A DNA stretch of 64,000 nt, taken from JAUIIK01 sp041390865. GTDB taxonomy: Bacteria; Chloroflexota; Chloroflexia; Thermomicrobiales; CFX8. The DNA is taken from contig JAWKPC010000002.1 in the NCBI GenBank assembly GCA_041390865.1, positions 248,001-312,000 on the forward strand. Direction: 5' to 3'. This document shows positions 36,015-45,489 of the stretch, in pieces (the first letter of the stretch is position 1; each line of letters begins with the position of its first letter). A program made the position numbers and the translations under genes. The notes under the pieces were generated by a model, which was not told the origin of the DNA, did no database searches, and was given only the letters and a program-made list of their open reading frames with translations.

Positions 36015-37620
36015 CTACGCACTCTCCTGAGCGACGCGCTCGTGGAGCTTCTGGATCTGGATCCAGGCCGCTTCCATCGCGCCTTCCTGCCAGCCGGTCA
36101 GATAGCTCATGTAACCCGCCGGCCAGGTAGATGCGCCCGTCGGGATCGAAGAGACGGTCGTAGTACTGGTCGCGTGTGTCCTGCGAGTAGGTCGCCCAGC
36201 CGCCCTGCTTGTAGGGCATCTTCTGCCAGGCAACGGCGACGCCGTTCTCGAACTCGTCCTCATACTGCGGATGGATCTTGCCGCCCTGGTCGAGCGCGAG
36301 CTGGACCCGCTCCTCGGGTGACATGTCGCCAACGCGGGCGGCGGCGTCTCCGAAGTTGTAATAGGCCTGAATGACACCCTTGTCCGACTGGTAGTTGTAG
36401 TCCGGATAGGCGATCGTTCCGATCTCCGGGATGTCGGTGAAGGTGATGCCGCCGTAGATCCAGTCATCTTCCTCCCAGAAGCGCCGTCCGAACTGGAGAC
36501 CGCTCTTGCCGACGTCCAGATAGGGGATGTTCTCGATCGCTTCGGTCAGGTTGTCGGAGAAATCTGATGGGATCTGTTTCAGCACCGGTAGCGGGATCGT
36601 GCAGATGCAGTAGTCGCCGGTAATCTCCTTCGTCGTGCCGAATTCGCGGTCGGTGTAGACGATCCGGACGCCGTCCTCGCTCTGACGGATCTCGGTTACT
36701 TCGGACTGGAGGTCGATACGGTCCCAGAGATGGGGATGGAAGCCGAGCTCGTAGATCGTGCTCATGCCTTCGGCCGGCTGGAGCATGGTTTCCTGCTGGT
36801 CGAAGGCCGCCGTTACCGCCATGTAGTAGCCGGCTGTCTGCATCGCCTGGCTTCCAAACGGCAGGAGCTCCTCGAACGGGACCGGCTCGCTGGGTTCGCC
36901 CGGATTCATTCCGCCGCCGGGCAACTCGGCATAGCCGCGCCGCGAGCTGCCGCTGTAGGTGAGATCGTCGCTGGAGATGAAGCCGGCCGACACGATGTAG
37001 TCGAGCAGCATCTGGGCGTCCTCGTCGGACATCTCCATATCGAGGTTGTTCTGATCAACTGCCTTTGCCAAGAGTTCCGAGGTATACCCCTGCATGTCGG
37101 TCAACCACTCGCGATTACGCATCTTCTTACCCTGGGAATCCAGGTAGGTGTAGGCGTTCTGGTTCTTGTTCTTATGAGGGATCAGCGGAATATTGAATTC
37201 CTTGCAGTAGTGCAGGAGGGCGCGATGGGAATAGGGGATGCGCCAGGCCCCGGCGTCGAAGAAGTGCCCTTCGTCGAATTCGGCGACTTGCTTCGTGCCG
37301 TCCATCTCGACGATCTCGGTGCCGCTCCGGACGGTGAAGACGTGCCCGGCGACGCGGTCCGACGCTTCGAGGATCTTGACGTCGTAGCCTTTCTTCGAGA
37401 GCTCGTAGCCGGAGACGAGACCGGCCGGACCGGCTCCGAGGATAATGATCCGGGTGCCATTGCCGCCGCCTTCGAGATCGGGCGGGGTTTCCTGTGCCGC
37501 TGCCGGGATCAGATCCCAGGCGTTCATTGCGCTGAATACGGCGGCGCTTCCGCCGGCGACTCCGAGAAGCTGGAGAAAGTTCCTGCGTGTGAGAGTTGAA
37601 CGTTTGCGATTGCTCGCCAT
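36015..37620 (-). CDS. Tat-exported flavin amine oxidase, one-base frameshift near 36112
   Basis: About 535 residues. The N-terminus STLTRRNFLQLLGVAGGSAAVFSA is a twin-arginine signal peptide. The FAD-binding motif RIIILGAGPAGLVSGYELSKKGYDVKILEAS and the C-terminal YLAGGYMSYLTGWQEGAMEAAW mark the flavin monoamine / L-amino-acid oxidase family, which produces a keto acid or aldehyde, ammonia and hydrogen peroxide. The first frame leaves the family at LAGGLHEL; removing one base from GGGTT near 36112 restores GGYMSYLTGW and the stop at 36015. Without it the frame runs into the repeat array (to 35857). Folded, flavinated enzyme would act outside the cytoplasm. Confidence 0.85.
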
Positions 37621-37830
37621 CGATGAGGCCTCCTGTCCCTGGGGGAGATGATGCTGGTACCGTCGCCGGCAACTCGCGCAGATCGTGGAGGGGGAATCGA
37701 GGGGCGTCCATCGCGCGAGCGTGAGACGACAGATGCTGTTGTTGGACTTTCAACGGTATCAGCCAGGAGGTGGCTGTCCGGCGCCCACGGTACAGGTCGC
37801 CGATACAAACTCCGATCCAAACCGGATCAG

Positions 37831-38436
37831 CTAGTCGCCGCCGGCAAGTGCCGCAACCGTCGTCAGCGTGGCATCGAAGAGAAAGGCTGCCTGGCGCAAC
37901 GCCGAGTGGTAGTCGAACTCGTTGAGGGCGGACAAGGCGTCCACCGGATGGACGACGTCGTACCAGCGAATCGCGGCGCTGGCGGCGGTGTAGTGGACGC
38001 AGATGTTCGCGACCGTACCGCAGACGATCACGGTGTCGATGCCTCGACTCCGAAGGGCGTGATCGAGTCCAGTGCCGTAGAAGCCATCGTAGCGGGCTTT
38101 CTCGAAGACCAGCTCGTCATCCCCTGGCGCCAGGTCGTCGACGATTTCCCAGCCGGGCGTGCCGTACTCGACGTGCCGGCCCCAGATGTCCCACTCCGGG
38201 TCGCCTTCGCGGTGGGTGTCCTTGGTGTAGGTTACGAGCATCTTCTGTTGGCGAGCCCAGTCGAGCAACCGCCGGATACGCGGGACGGTGTCCGCCGCTC
38301 CCGGTACCGGCAGTGCCCCATCCTCGTCGACGAAGTCGTGCTGCATGTCGACGACGATCAGCGCCGTCCACTCCGGGTCGATCTCGACCGATTCCTCGAT
38401 CGTGTATTCCGGTACTTCGACGGTGGTTGTGCTCAT
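37831..38436 (-). CDS. Isochorismatase-family cysteine hydrolase
   Basis: 201 residues. The catalytic triad of the family is complete: Asp in LIVVDMQHDFVDEDG, Lys in VFEKARYDGFYGT and Cys in VCGTVANICVHYTA. Relatives hydrolyse nicotinamide, N-carbamoylsarcosine, biuret or isochorismate; the substrate here is not evident. It is divergent from the selenoprotein gene across 281 bp, so the two may share a control region. Confidence 0.88.
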   Translation of the reverse strand: MSTTTVEVPEYTIEESVEIDPEWTALIVVDMQHDFVDEDGALPVPGAADTVPRIRRLLDWARQQKMLVTYTKDTHREGDPEWDIWGRHVEYGTPGWEIVDDLAPGDDELVFEKARYDGFYGTGLDHALRSRGIDTVIVCGTVANICVHYTAASAAIRWYDVVHPVDALSALNEFDYHSALRQAAFLFDATLTTVAALAGGD

Positions 38437-38717
38437 CGTGTCTTCCTCCCCGTTTGTGATGGATGGGCTTCAAGGGTACCGGCTCGTGGAATCCGACCGC
38501 CGGGAATGACAGGTGTGGGATTGAGTTTCCTTCGGCATAGCCTTGAAATACGGGGACTGGAGAGTCGCTTGATTTGAAGTAGTGATCTGGCAGTGCGATT
38601 GTGCGGTCTCGTGGAGGCTGAAGACTGGCGGGATTGACGTGTGAAGCGCAGGAGTATCCCGGTGTGCGAGACTTGCAGCCGGCAGTCCACGCGTGTCAAC
38701 ACATGAGGGAAGTATCG

Positions 38718-39626
38718 ATGACGAGTTCCGCCGAGCTTGATGCCCCGGTTCCTTACATGCAGCGAACGCGGGACTACTATCTCGCTCTCGGATATGACAA
38801 TCCGTATCGTTGGGCGCACTTCGAGGACGTACCGTTCACCCCGCTCGCTGTTCCGCTGACCGAGGCGAAGATTGCCCTCATTACGACCGCCGCGCCGTTC
38901 CGGCCCGAGGCCGGGGAGCAGGGGCCGGGCGCGCCGTACAACGGTCAGGCCAAGTTCTTTAGTGCCTACTCCGCGCCGACCGATTCGGTTCCGGATCTCC
39001 GGATCTCCCACGTTGGCTACGACCGCGATCACACGTCCGCCGAAGACCCGAACACCTGGTTTCCGTTGGCCCAGCTCCAGCAGGCCGTGGAATCCGGACG
39101 GATCGGCGCGCTGACTCCGCGTTTCCACGGCGCTCCGACGAACCGCAGCCAGCGCACGACCCGGGAGATTGACGCGCCGGAACTCCTGCGGCGGTGTCAG
39201 GAAGACGGTGCTGATGCCGTCGTGCTCGTCCCGAACTGACCGGTCTGCCATCAGACCGTGAGTCTGATCGCCCGGCACATCGAAGCGAATGGCATCCCGA
39301 CCGTGATCATGGGCTGCGCCAGGGACGTCGTCGAGCATTGCGGCGTACCGCGTTTGTTCTGGAGCGATTTTCCGCTCGGCAATTCGGCCGGCAAGCCGTT
39401 CGACGTCGAATCGCAGGCGAGGACGCTGGAGTTGGCGCTTCGGGTGCTCGAGAATGCAACCGGACCCCGGACGACCGTCGCATCGCCGTTGCGCTGGAGC
39501 GACGATCCGTCCTGGAAACTCGACTACAGCAATATCGACAAGCTGACTCCGGAAGAGATCGCCGAGCGCCGGCGAGCGTTCGACGCCGCAAAGGTCGCCG
39601 CGAAGAACGAGCGGAATCGCGCCTGA
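38718..39626 (+). CDS. GrdB-family selenoprotein (in-frame UGA at 39237-39239)
   Basis: 302 residues when UGA is read as selenocysteine. The start at ATG 38718 has GAGGGA seven bases upstream. The first 173 residues (MTSSAELDAPVPYMQ.., FTPLAVPLTEAKIALITTAA, LRISHVGYDRD) and the part after the UGA (HQTVSLIARHIEANGIPTVIMG, PRLFWSDFPLGNSAGKPF) are in the same frame and together match the glycine/sarcosine/betaine reductase selenoprotein B family (GRDB). The UGA falls in DAVVLVPN-U-PVC, the U-x-x-C redox position of that family. A hairpin with bacterial SECIS geometry follows at 39250-39268. Family members outside amino-acid reductase operons are thought to be redox enzymes of unknown substrate; no grdA, grdE or sel genes lie in this window. 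Alternatively the gene is truncated by a nonsense mutation, which I consider less likely. Confidence 0.85.
39250..39268 (+). promoter_or_regulatory. Candidate bacterial SECIS hairpin
   Basis: ATCAGAC pairs with GTCTGAT (seven base pairs) around the loop CGTGA. The loop starts 17 bases after the UGA and has G at its second position, as expected for bacterial SECIS elements recognised by SelB. An alternative stem, CGGTCTG/CAGACCG (39241-39258, loop CCAT), uses overlapping bases. Confidence 0.6.
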
Positions 39627-39633
39627 TGAGGTT

Positions 39634-39659
39634 GAGAGCGGCCCGTACGGACCGCTCTC
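39634..39659. terminator. Hairpin between the selenoprotein gene and the BBE-type gene
   Basis: GAGAGCGG pairs with CCGCTCTC; the ten-base interior contains a smaller CCG/CGG palindrome. It lies between convergent stop codons and could act in both directions. No T-run. Confidence 0.55.
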
Positions 39660-39688
39660 CGATTGCCTGACCCGAGCAGCTCAGCGCG

Positions 39689-41083
39689 CTAGTTCGGACT
39701 GGCCGGCTTGATGTTCTGGTTGAGCTGAAAGAGGTTCGACGGGTCGTACTTCGCCTTGATCGTTGCGAGACGGTTGTAGTTGTCTCCGAATGCGGCCCGC
39801 ACGCGCTCCTCTCCCTCCTCACCGAGATTGTTCGAATAGACGGCGTCTTCGAGGAATGGCTCCATCGCTTCGAAGAGCGAGCGGGTCCAGGCTATGTTCT
39901 GATCCGAGTCCGTGGGATCCTCCCATTGCGAGAGGATGAGCATGTCGTACTGCCGGGCCCGGTGGGCGAATGCGGTCGCGGTGGGATCGATCCGGCTGGC
40001 GACGCCCGACATCTGCTGGAGCCCGATACCGCTGAACGGCGATGGAATTTCGGCGACGAAACCGAGGAGTGTCTCGATGGCATCGTCCGACAGGTCTCTC
40101 AGGTAGCCTGACTTCCAGTAGTGCTGGCGGCCCTCCGGGAAACCGGGGTCGGGAGCAGTCTGCAACGCCAGATAGTCAATCGGGGCGACCGTATCCTCTA
40201 TGATCGCGTCGAAGGATCTGAGCCGGTGCAAGACATCTTCGCCTTCTTCGATCGAGCCGCTATAACAGACGGTTATCGCGAACACCGGGTTGCCGTCGCC
40301 ATCACGGCCGAGCGCGCCGGCGCTGGAGAGTTCATCCGGGGCAGTCCGGGTGAACTCGTCGCAGAATCGCATCGCCTCACGAGCGCGATCGGGCTGGAAT
40401 GTCAGATTCCCCGCCAGAACCTTGCCGACGTTGTGCAGCCGGTAGGTGAACGATGTCACGACACCGAAGTTGCCGCCGCCACCGCGGATCGCCCAGTAGA
40501 GATCCTGGTTTTCCGTTTCGTTCGCGGTGATCAGCTGTCCATCGGCCGTCACCACGTTGGCCGAGAGCAGGTTGTCGCATGCGAGTCCGTGCTTTCCGTT
40601 GAGCCAGCCGAGCCCGCCGCCGAGGGTCAGCCCGGCAATCCCGGTGACGGACACGATTCCAAGGGGCGTTGCCAGTCCGTATGCCTGAGTGGCGCGGTCG
40701 AACTCCCCGAGGGTCAGGCCCGGTTCCGCTGTTGCCGTCCGGCCTTCCGGGTCGATCTGGATGCCCTTCATGCCGGACAGGTCGAGCATGATGCCCCCGT
40801 CGCAGACCGACTTGCCGGCAACGCTGTGCCCGCCGCCCCGCACCGCCAGCGGTAATTCGTGTCTTCGGGCGAACTCGACGCCCTGGATAATGTCGTTCGA
40901 ATCGACGCATCGGACGATCACCGCCGGACGGCGGTCGATCATCGCGTTGAAGACATGCCGAGCCCGGTCATAGTCCTGGTCTCCGGATCGCAAGAGCGAG
41001 CCGTTGATCTGCGTTTCCAACGCGGCCAGTGCTGTGCTGCTTACGCCCGTCGGCATCGTACTTCTGCTATGGAGATTCACCAT
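39689..41083 (-). CDS. FAD-dependent oxidoreductase, berberine-bridge-enzyme type
   Basis: About 464 residues from ATG 41083 (MVNLHSRSTMPTG). The PCMH-type FAD domain carries LPLAVRGGGHSVAGKSVCDGG, where His is the usual site of covalent flavin attachment, and later GLTLGGGLGWLNGKHGLACDN. The C-terminal BBE segment ends YNRLATIKAKYDPSNLFQLNQNI, the family hallmark. The sequence AxCDN with Cys (GLACDN) fits bicovalent flavin attachment seen in this group. Such enzymes oxidise alcohols, sugars or secondary metabolites with oxygen. Substrate unknown. It lies just downstream of the LuxR ATPase and may be its target. Confidence 0.88.
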   Translation of the reverse strand: MVNLHSRSTMPTGVSSTALAALETQINGSLLRSGDQDYDRARHVFNAMIDRRPAVIVRCVDSNDIIQGVEFARRHELPLAVRGGGHSVAGKSVCDGGIMLDLSGMKGIQIDPEGRTATAEPGLTLGEFDRATQAYGLATPLGIVSVTGIAGLTLGGGLGWLNGKHGLACDNLLSANVVTADGQLITANETENQDLYWAIRGGGGNFGVVTSFTYRLHNVGKVLAGNLTFQPDRAREAMRFCDEFTRTAPDELSSAGALGRDGDGNPVFAITVCYSGSIEEGEDVLHRLRSFDAIIEDTVAPIDYLALQTAPDPGFPEGRQHYWKSGYLRDLSDDAIETLLGFVAEIPSPFSGIGLQQMSGVASRIDPTATAFAHRARQYDMLILSQWEDPTDSDQNIAWTRSLFEAMEPFLEDAVYSNNLGEEGEERVRAAFGDNYNRLATIKAKYDPSNLFQLNQNIKPASPN

Positions 41084-41230
41084 CTCGTGCCTCCGTTTCA
41101 CTGTGAATACCGTTCGGTCTGACTTTATGGAGGCAGCAGAGTTCGCACATCTGTCGATCGGCGCAATCGAGCTTCCGGAGCGGATACGTCGATCGACGCA
41201 GATGGACGGGTGGAAGCGGCGGGACCGGGA

Positions 41231-43663
41231 CTAGATGATGTCGTGATCGATGGCGAAGCGGGCGGCGGCGGTACGGGAATTGACGTCGAGCTTGCCGTAG
41301 ATCGAGCGCAGGTGCTGGCCAACCGTGCGGGGACTGATGTAGAGCCGCTCTCCGACTTCGGCGTTGGTCAGCCCTTCGGACACGAGTTGCAGCACTTCGA
41401 TCTCGCGACCAGTCAGCCCGGCCGGGTGCGTCTCCGGCTCCTGATCCGGCGACAGATTGTCGAGATCCACCAGCAGGTCATCCAGCGAGACGATACGCCC
41501 GCTGGCGTGCGCCTCATCCCAGGATTTCCGGCCGATCGCGTTGCGAACCTCGGTCTGGTGCCGCTCGTGAACCCGCCGTTCGATCGGGGTGAGAGGCGCA
41601 CCGAGTGTTTCGCGGAGCACTTCGGCAGCTCCCCATAGTCGGGCTGCCAGAGCGGTGCCCTCTTGTGAGCTTGCGGCCGCATAGGTGATCGCCAGCGTTT
41701 CCAGGCAGACGGCCTGGCCCCAGGGATCGCCGAGCTTCCGGAAGAGCTTGATGCTTTTCACGATTAATTCTCGGGTTCGATGGTTGTTTTCTTCTGCCTG
41801 GGCGACTCGTCCAAGGGTATAGAGCGTGTTTGCGGTGCCGAGCGTGTCGCCGAGGTCGCGTCGAAGCCGCAGGGCATCCTCTCCGAATGCGAGCGCCGTC
41901 TCGTAGTCGCCGGCGAAGAGTGCTGTCCAGGCGACGTTGTTGAGCGCCATGCCGATACCCCAGGTATCTTGCGTCTCTCGAGCGAGATCGAGAGATGCTT
42001 CGTGGAAGCGCTGGGCCCGGTCGTAGTCGCCGAGGTCATGGGTGACGAGTCCGAGATTGATCAGGGCCAGCAGGCTGCTCCTGTCGTCGCCGGTCTCGCG
42101 GCTCAGCTCCAGACCTGCCGACAGGTTATCCATGGCTGAATCGAGGTCGAACTGCCGGTGTGCCAGCCCGCCGGCTCCGATCAGCGCCCTGGCCCGCATC
42201 GCCTCTGGCTCGTCGTCTGCCTTGTCCAGCGCAACATCCATCCAGCGTCGTCCCTCGTTCAGATGTCCGCGGTCGTACCAGAACCAGGCGAGCGCACCCG
42301 ACAGCCGCACAAGGAGACCAGACTCGCAGCTTGCAAGGGACCAGTTGAGTGCTGCCCGGAGATTGTCGTGTTCCTGTTCGAGGCGGATAAGCCATTCCGT
42401 TGATTCCCCGCCAAAGAGAGCCGGCTCGGCGCGTTCAGCAACGTCCAGATAGTGCAACGCGTGGCGTCGACGGATCTCGTCGGATTCGTCGCTCGCGTTC
42501 AACTGCTCGACTGCGAACTCCCGGATCGTCTCCAGCATCTCGAAGCGAGGTTCGGTGCTGGTCGTTGCGGCGCGTCGAAGAAGGTTGATGTTGATCAGGG
42601 ATGAGACGGCTTCGAGGATGCCGGAGGCCGTACTGGCGTCAGATTCGTCCTCGCAGACCTTTCCTACGGCGTCCAGGGTAAAGCTCCCGGAAAATGAGGC
42701 GAGCCGCCGGAAGAGCCGTTGCTCGGCGGTCGTCAGGAGGTCGTGGCTCCAGAGGATCGTATCGCGGAGCGTCTGTTGTCTTTCCGGCAGATCCCTTGGC
42801 CCGCTCGCGAGAATTTCCAGCCTGTTGCTCAAGCGCGTCAGGAGTGCATCGGGAGACAGGAGCTTCAGGCGTGCCGCGGCGAGCTCGATCGCGAGTGGCA
42901 AACCATCGAGCCGGACGCAGATTTCAGCGATCGCCGCGGCGTTGGCATCGGTCAGGGAGAAGTCCGGGCGTATTGCCTTCGCCCGCCGCAGAAAGAGCTT
43001 GATGGATGGGTTCGTCAATAGCTCTTCGAGAGCTGGCATCCGCCCGATGGCGGGTAGCTCCAGCGGCGAAACCGGATACTCGAATTCATTCCTGAGATGG
43101 AAGGGCGCCCGGCTCGTTGCCATCACAGTCAATCCCGGGCATCTGTCCAGTAGCCGGGCCACGAGCGGCGCCGCATCCAGGACCTGCTCGACGTTGTCCA
43201 GCAGCAGGAGCAGATGTCTCGCGTGCAGGAAGGCTTGCAGGCTGGTCTCCAGCGGCTGGTCGCCGGTTTCCCGGATGCCGAGGACGCCGGCAATGGTGGA
43301 TGGGACAAGCGCGGGATCGGTGATCGGCGCCAACGAAACGAAGCAAACCCCTTCCGGGAAATGCTTCGCGACATCTGCTGCGACGCGAAGCGCCAACCTT
43401 GTCTTCCCGGTGCCTCCCGGACCGGTCAACGTGACCAGGCCGACATCGTCCCGCACGAGCAGATCTCGAACGGCCAGGCTATCGCGTTCCCTTCCGATCA
43501 GCGGCTCCCGCTGGACCGGCAGGTTCGTATGCTCGTGAGGTTCCGGTGGCGGACCCGGAGTGCCGGATTCTTCGTCGGAAGGTGATATCAATGTTCTCTC
43601 GACCCTGATCGCTGGATCGATAGGCGTACCATGGCAAATCGTACCAACCCGCGAGAGGGGCAA
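41231..43663 (-). CDS. LuxR-family regulator with NB-ARC-like ATPase and TPR domains
   Basis: Up to 810 residues. Walker A is TLTGPGGTGKTRLAL and Walker B is LLLLLDNVEQVLDAAP (about residues 85 and 155). A long TPR-like region contains repeats such as LINLGLVTHDLGDYDRAQRFHEASL. The C-terminal LuxR helix-turn-helix is LTGREIEVLQLVSEGLTNAEVGERLYISPRTVGQHL. The longest frame starts at TTG 43663; a TTG at 43591 (MISPSDEES) behind GAGAGAAC is an alternative. This class is common in Actinobacteria and Chloroflexota as one-component regulators of metabolism. It differs from the MalT-like regulator at 2357 in its ATPase subfamily. Confidence 0.87.
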   Translation of the reverse strand: MPLSRVGTICHGTPIDPAIRVERTLISPSDEESGTPGPPPEPHEHTNLPVQREPLIGRERDSLAVRDLLVRDDVGLVTLTGPGGTGKTRLALRVAADVAKHFPEGVCFVSLAPITDPALVPSTIAGVLGIRETGDQPLETSLQAFLHARHLLLLLDNVEQVLDAAPLVARLLDRCPGLTVMATSRAPFHLRNEFEYPVSPLELPAIGRMPALEELLTNPSIKLFLRRAKAIRPDFSLTDANAAAIAEICVRLDGLPLAIELAAARLKLLSPDALLTRLSNRLEILASGPRDLPERQQTLRDTILWSHDLLTTAEQRLFRRLASFSGSFTLDAVGKVCEDESDASTASGILEAVSSLININLLRRAATTSTEPRFEMLETIREFAVEQLNASDESDEIRRRHALHYLDVAERAEPALFGGESTEWLIRLEQEHDNLRAALNWSLASCESGLLVRLSGALAWFWYDRGHLNEGRRWMDVALDKADDEPEAMRARALIGAGGLAHRQFDLDSAMDNLSAGLELSRETGDDRSSLLALINLGLVTHDLGDYDRAQRFHEASLDLARETQDTWGIGMALNNVAWTALFAGDYETALAFGEDALRLRRDLGDTLGTANTLYTLGRVAQAEENNHRTRELIVKSIKLFRKLGDPWGQAVCLETLAITYAAASSQEGTALAARLWGAAEVLRETLGAPLTPIERRVHERHQTEVRNAIGRKSWDEAHASGRIVSLDDLLVDLDNLSPDQEPETHPAGLTGREIEVLQLVSEGLTNAEVGERLYISPRTVGQHLRSIYGKLDVNSRTAAARFAIDHDII

Positions 43664-43709
43664 GTTATTACAGAGATCGTCCAGGATCTCGAAGCGCGTC
43701 CGGAGCCCA

Positions 43710-45104
43710 CTATGACTTCAGGTGGTGATCGAAGAACCGGATGATTCGCTCCCGGGCGTCGTTGGTTGATGGCTCGTGGTAGTCGGTGCTGGCCAGCTTC
43801 CCGCTGATCATCGCCCAGAGCGGTACCTCCGATGACGGATGATCGTTCATGAAGCCGTGCCCGGCGTCGGGATAGACCTTCACATCATGGTCGATCTCAT
43901 GCACGCTCAGGACGTCCTCCAACCGGTCGGGCTCCTCGGTGAGCGTGCGGTCCTTGCCCCCGTAGCTGGCGACAATCGGGCAGGCGTTCGCCATCAGGCT
44001 CAGGGCGTCTTCGGGAACGCCGCCGTAGTTGACGCTCGACGCGCTGTAGCCGCAGTCCGACGCGAGCAAGACGGCGAAACCACCGCCCATGCAGAATCCG
44101 ATAACGCCGACCTTTCCCGAGCAGTCGTCCCGTTGGGCCAGCCAGGCGCGAACCATTTCCAGGTCGTTGAACACCTGCCCTTCCCTGGCGACGGCCTGGC
44201 GCATGACCGAGAACATGCAGCGGACCCGGCCACCCCAGTAGTAGAGATCAGGCGCTGCCGCCAGGTAGCCCTCGCTCGCCAGCCAATCGACCTGGTTCTT
44301 CAGGTCCGTCGTCATGCCGAGGCCGTCGTGAATGATGACAACGCCGGGCCACGGCCCTTCTCCGTTCGGAGCGGCCAGATAGACAGGCATCTCGCCGCGT
44401 TCTCCGTCGAGCCGGATGGTCTCGGCCTCATCGCGCTCGAGTCGTTCTCTGGCCGGATCGTCGGCCCTCCGCACGACTCGAAAGACCGGGTAGTGACCGG
44501 CGATATCGGCGATGTTGTCGAGCGACGGATCGGGTTCGAGGCCGAAGTAGTAACGCGCTTCCCTCCCGGCTGCCGGTGAACCCTCCCGGCCATCTCGATG
44601 GAGATACGCGGCGATGACCGGGGGCCGCTCCTCGACCGGCAGCTCGATGAGCTTCACCGGCAAGGTCGTTCGGCGGCGCAGGACTGCCTCGCCATCGGCG
44701 GCCCGGACGTTTCTCACCCACTCGGATTCGCCGGCGAGCGCCACGACGTAGTGCTGATCGTCATGGGAAACCATCACTAGCGCGACGCGCCGGGTCTTCC
44801 CCGACGCGCGTCCTTTGACCTCGAGCAGGGTGGTGGAGTCCGGGTTCAGGCCGAGCCGGAAGATCGGGCGAGCCAGCCACTGGAATCGCTGATAGAGGGC
44901 TGGAGGGGGACGGTAGGCGGTGCGCTCGGAGTAGTCGACCGGCCTCGGCGTGACGGCGCGGCGGAGATTGTCCGCGCTCTTGGCTACGGCGTTTCGGGTA
45001 CGGTCAATTGCTTCAAATCCCATGGCAGGAACCCTCGGGTTTCCTTGCTGATCGGCTGAGCCCGGCCTGGCCGGTCGCGCCTCCTGTTCGTCGATCACCT
45101 TCAA
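43710..45104 (-). CDS. Fusion of DDN-like deazaflavin oxidoreductase and dienelactone hydrolase
   Basis: 464 residues. The N-terminal half (about 75-200) has TLLEVKGRASGKTRRVALVMVSHDDQHYVVALAGESEWVRNVRA, the split-barrel fold of F420H2-dependent nitroreductase/quinone reductases (DDN family). The C-terminal half is a dienelactone hydrolase: IHDGLGMTTDLKNQVDWLASEGY, nucleophile Cys in VIGFCMGGGFAVL, Asp in SYGGKDRTL and His in DAGHGFMNDHP. Both motif sets are complete and in one frame, so the fusion is real in this sequence. The pairing suggests a reduction followed by lactone or ester cleavage, perhaps of an aromatic or lactone-bearing compound, but this is inference. Confidence 0.82.
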   Translation of the reverse strand: MKVIDEQEARPARPGSADQQGNPRVPAMGFEAIDRTRNAVAKSADNLRRAVTPRPVDYSERTAYRPPPALYQRFQWLARPIFRLGLNPDSTTLLEVKGRASGKTRRVALVMVSHDDQHYVVALAGESEWVRNVRAADGEAVLRRRTTLPVKLIELPVEERPPVIAAYLHRDGREGSPAAGREARYYFGLEPDPSLDNIADIAGHYPVFRVVRRADDPARERLERDEAETIRLDGERGEMPVYLAAPNGEGPWPGVVIIHDGLGMTTDLKNQVDWLASEGYLAAAPDLYYWGGRVRCMFSVMRQAVAREGQVFNDLEMVRAWLAQRDDCSGKVGVIGFCMGGGFAVLLASDCGYSASSVNYGGVPEDALSLMANACPIVASYGGKDRTLTEEPDRLEDVLSVHEIDHDVKVYPDAGHGFMNDHPSSEVPLWAMISGKLASTDYHEPSTNDARERIIRFFDHHLKS

Positions 45105-45489
45105 TTCCAGACTAACCGGAATTGTGCCTGGCTGCTGTATCGGGATACTTCGGAGGCGCGCCGGCCATTGCTAGTCTGAGTATGAGTGGAGGAACCTACC
45201 CGCTCCATTCCTTCTTCTTTTTTTCACGCCGCACGAGTAGGAGAAGGTTCAGTCAGGTGTCCGACCGACGTCAACCTCACACCGGGCCAGTCGATGCGGT
45301 TGAGCCTATCCGACAGAGCCGCTCCGGCTGCCTGACCTCGCCAATGCTGATTGCCAGCGACAACCCGTGACCGGGTAATTCCCAGCACTCATCCCTGCTC
45401 GCGCCTGCTCGCGGGCAGGAGCCCACAACCATGACCAGACATCAATACACGACCGCGTATTGCCGCGGAACGCGAAAGGACTTCAGGCA
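45105..45489. other. Intergenic region with hairpin, upstream of the TPP enzyme
   Basis: Contains a pyrimidine-rich stretch (CATTCCTTCTTCTTTTTTTCACG, about 45210) and a small palindrome, CCTGC-TCGC-GGGCAGG, near 45406-45421. No gene is seen. The promoter for the operon beginning at 45490 should lie here but its hexamers are not clear. Confidence 0.4.
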
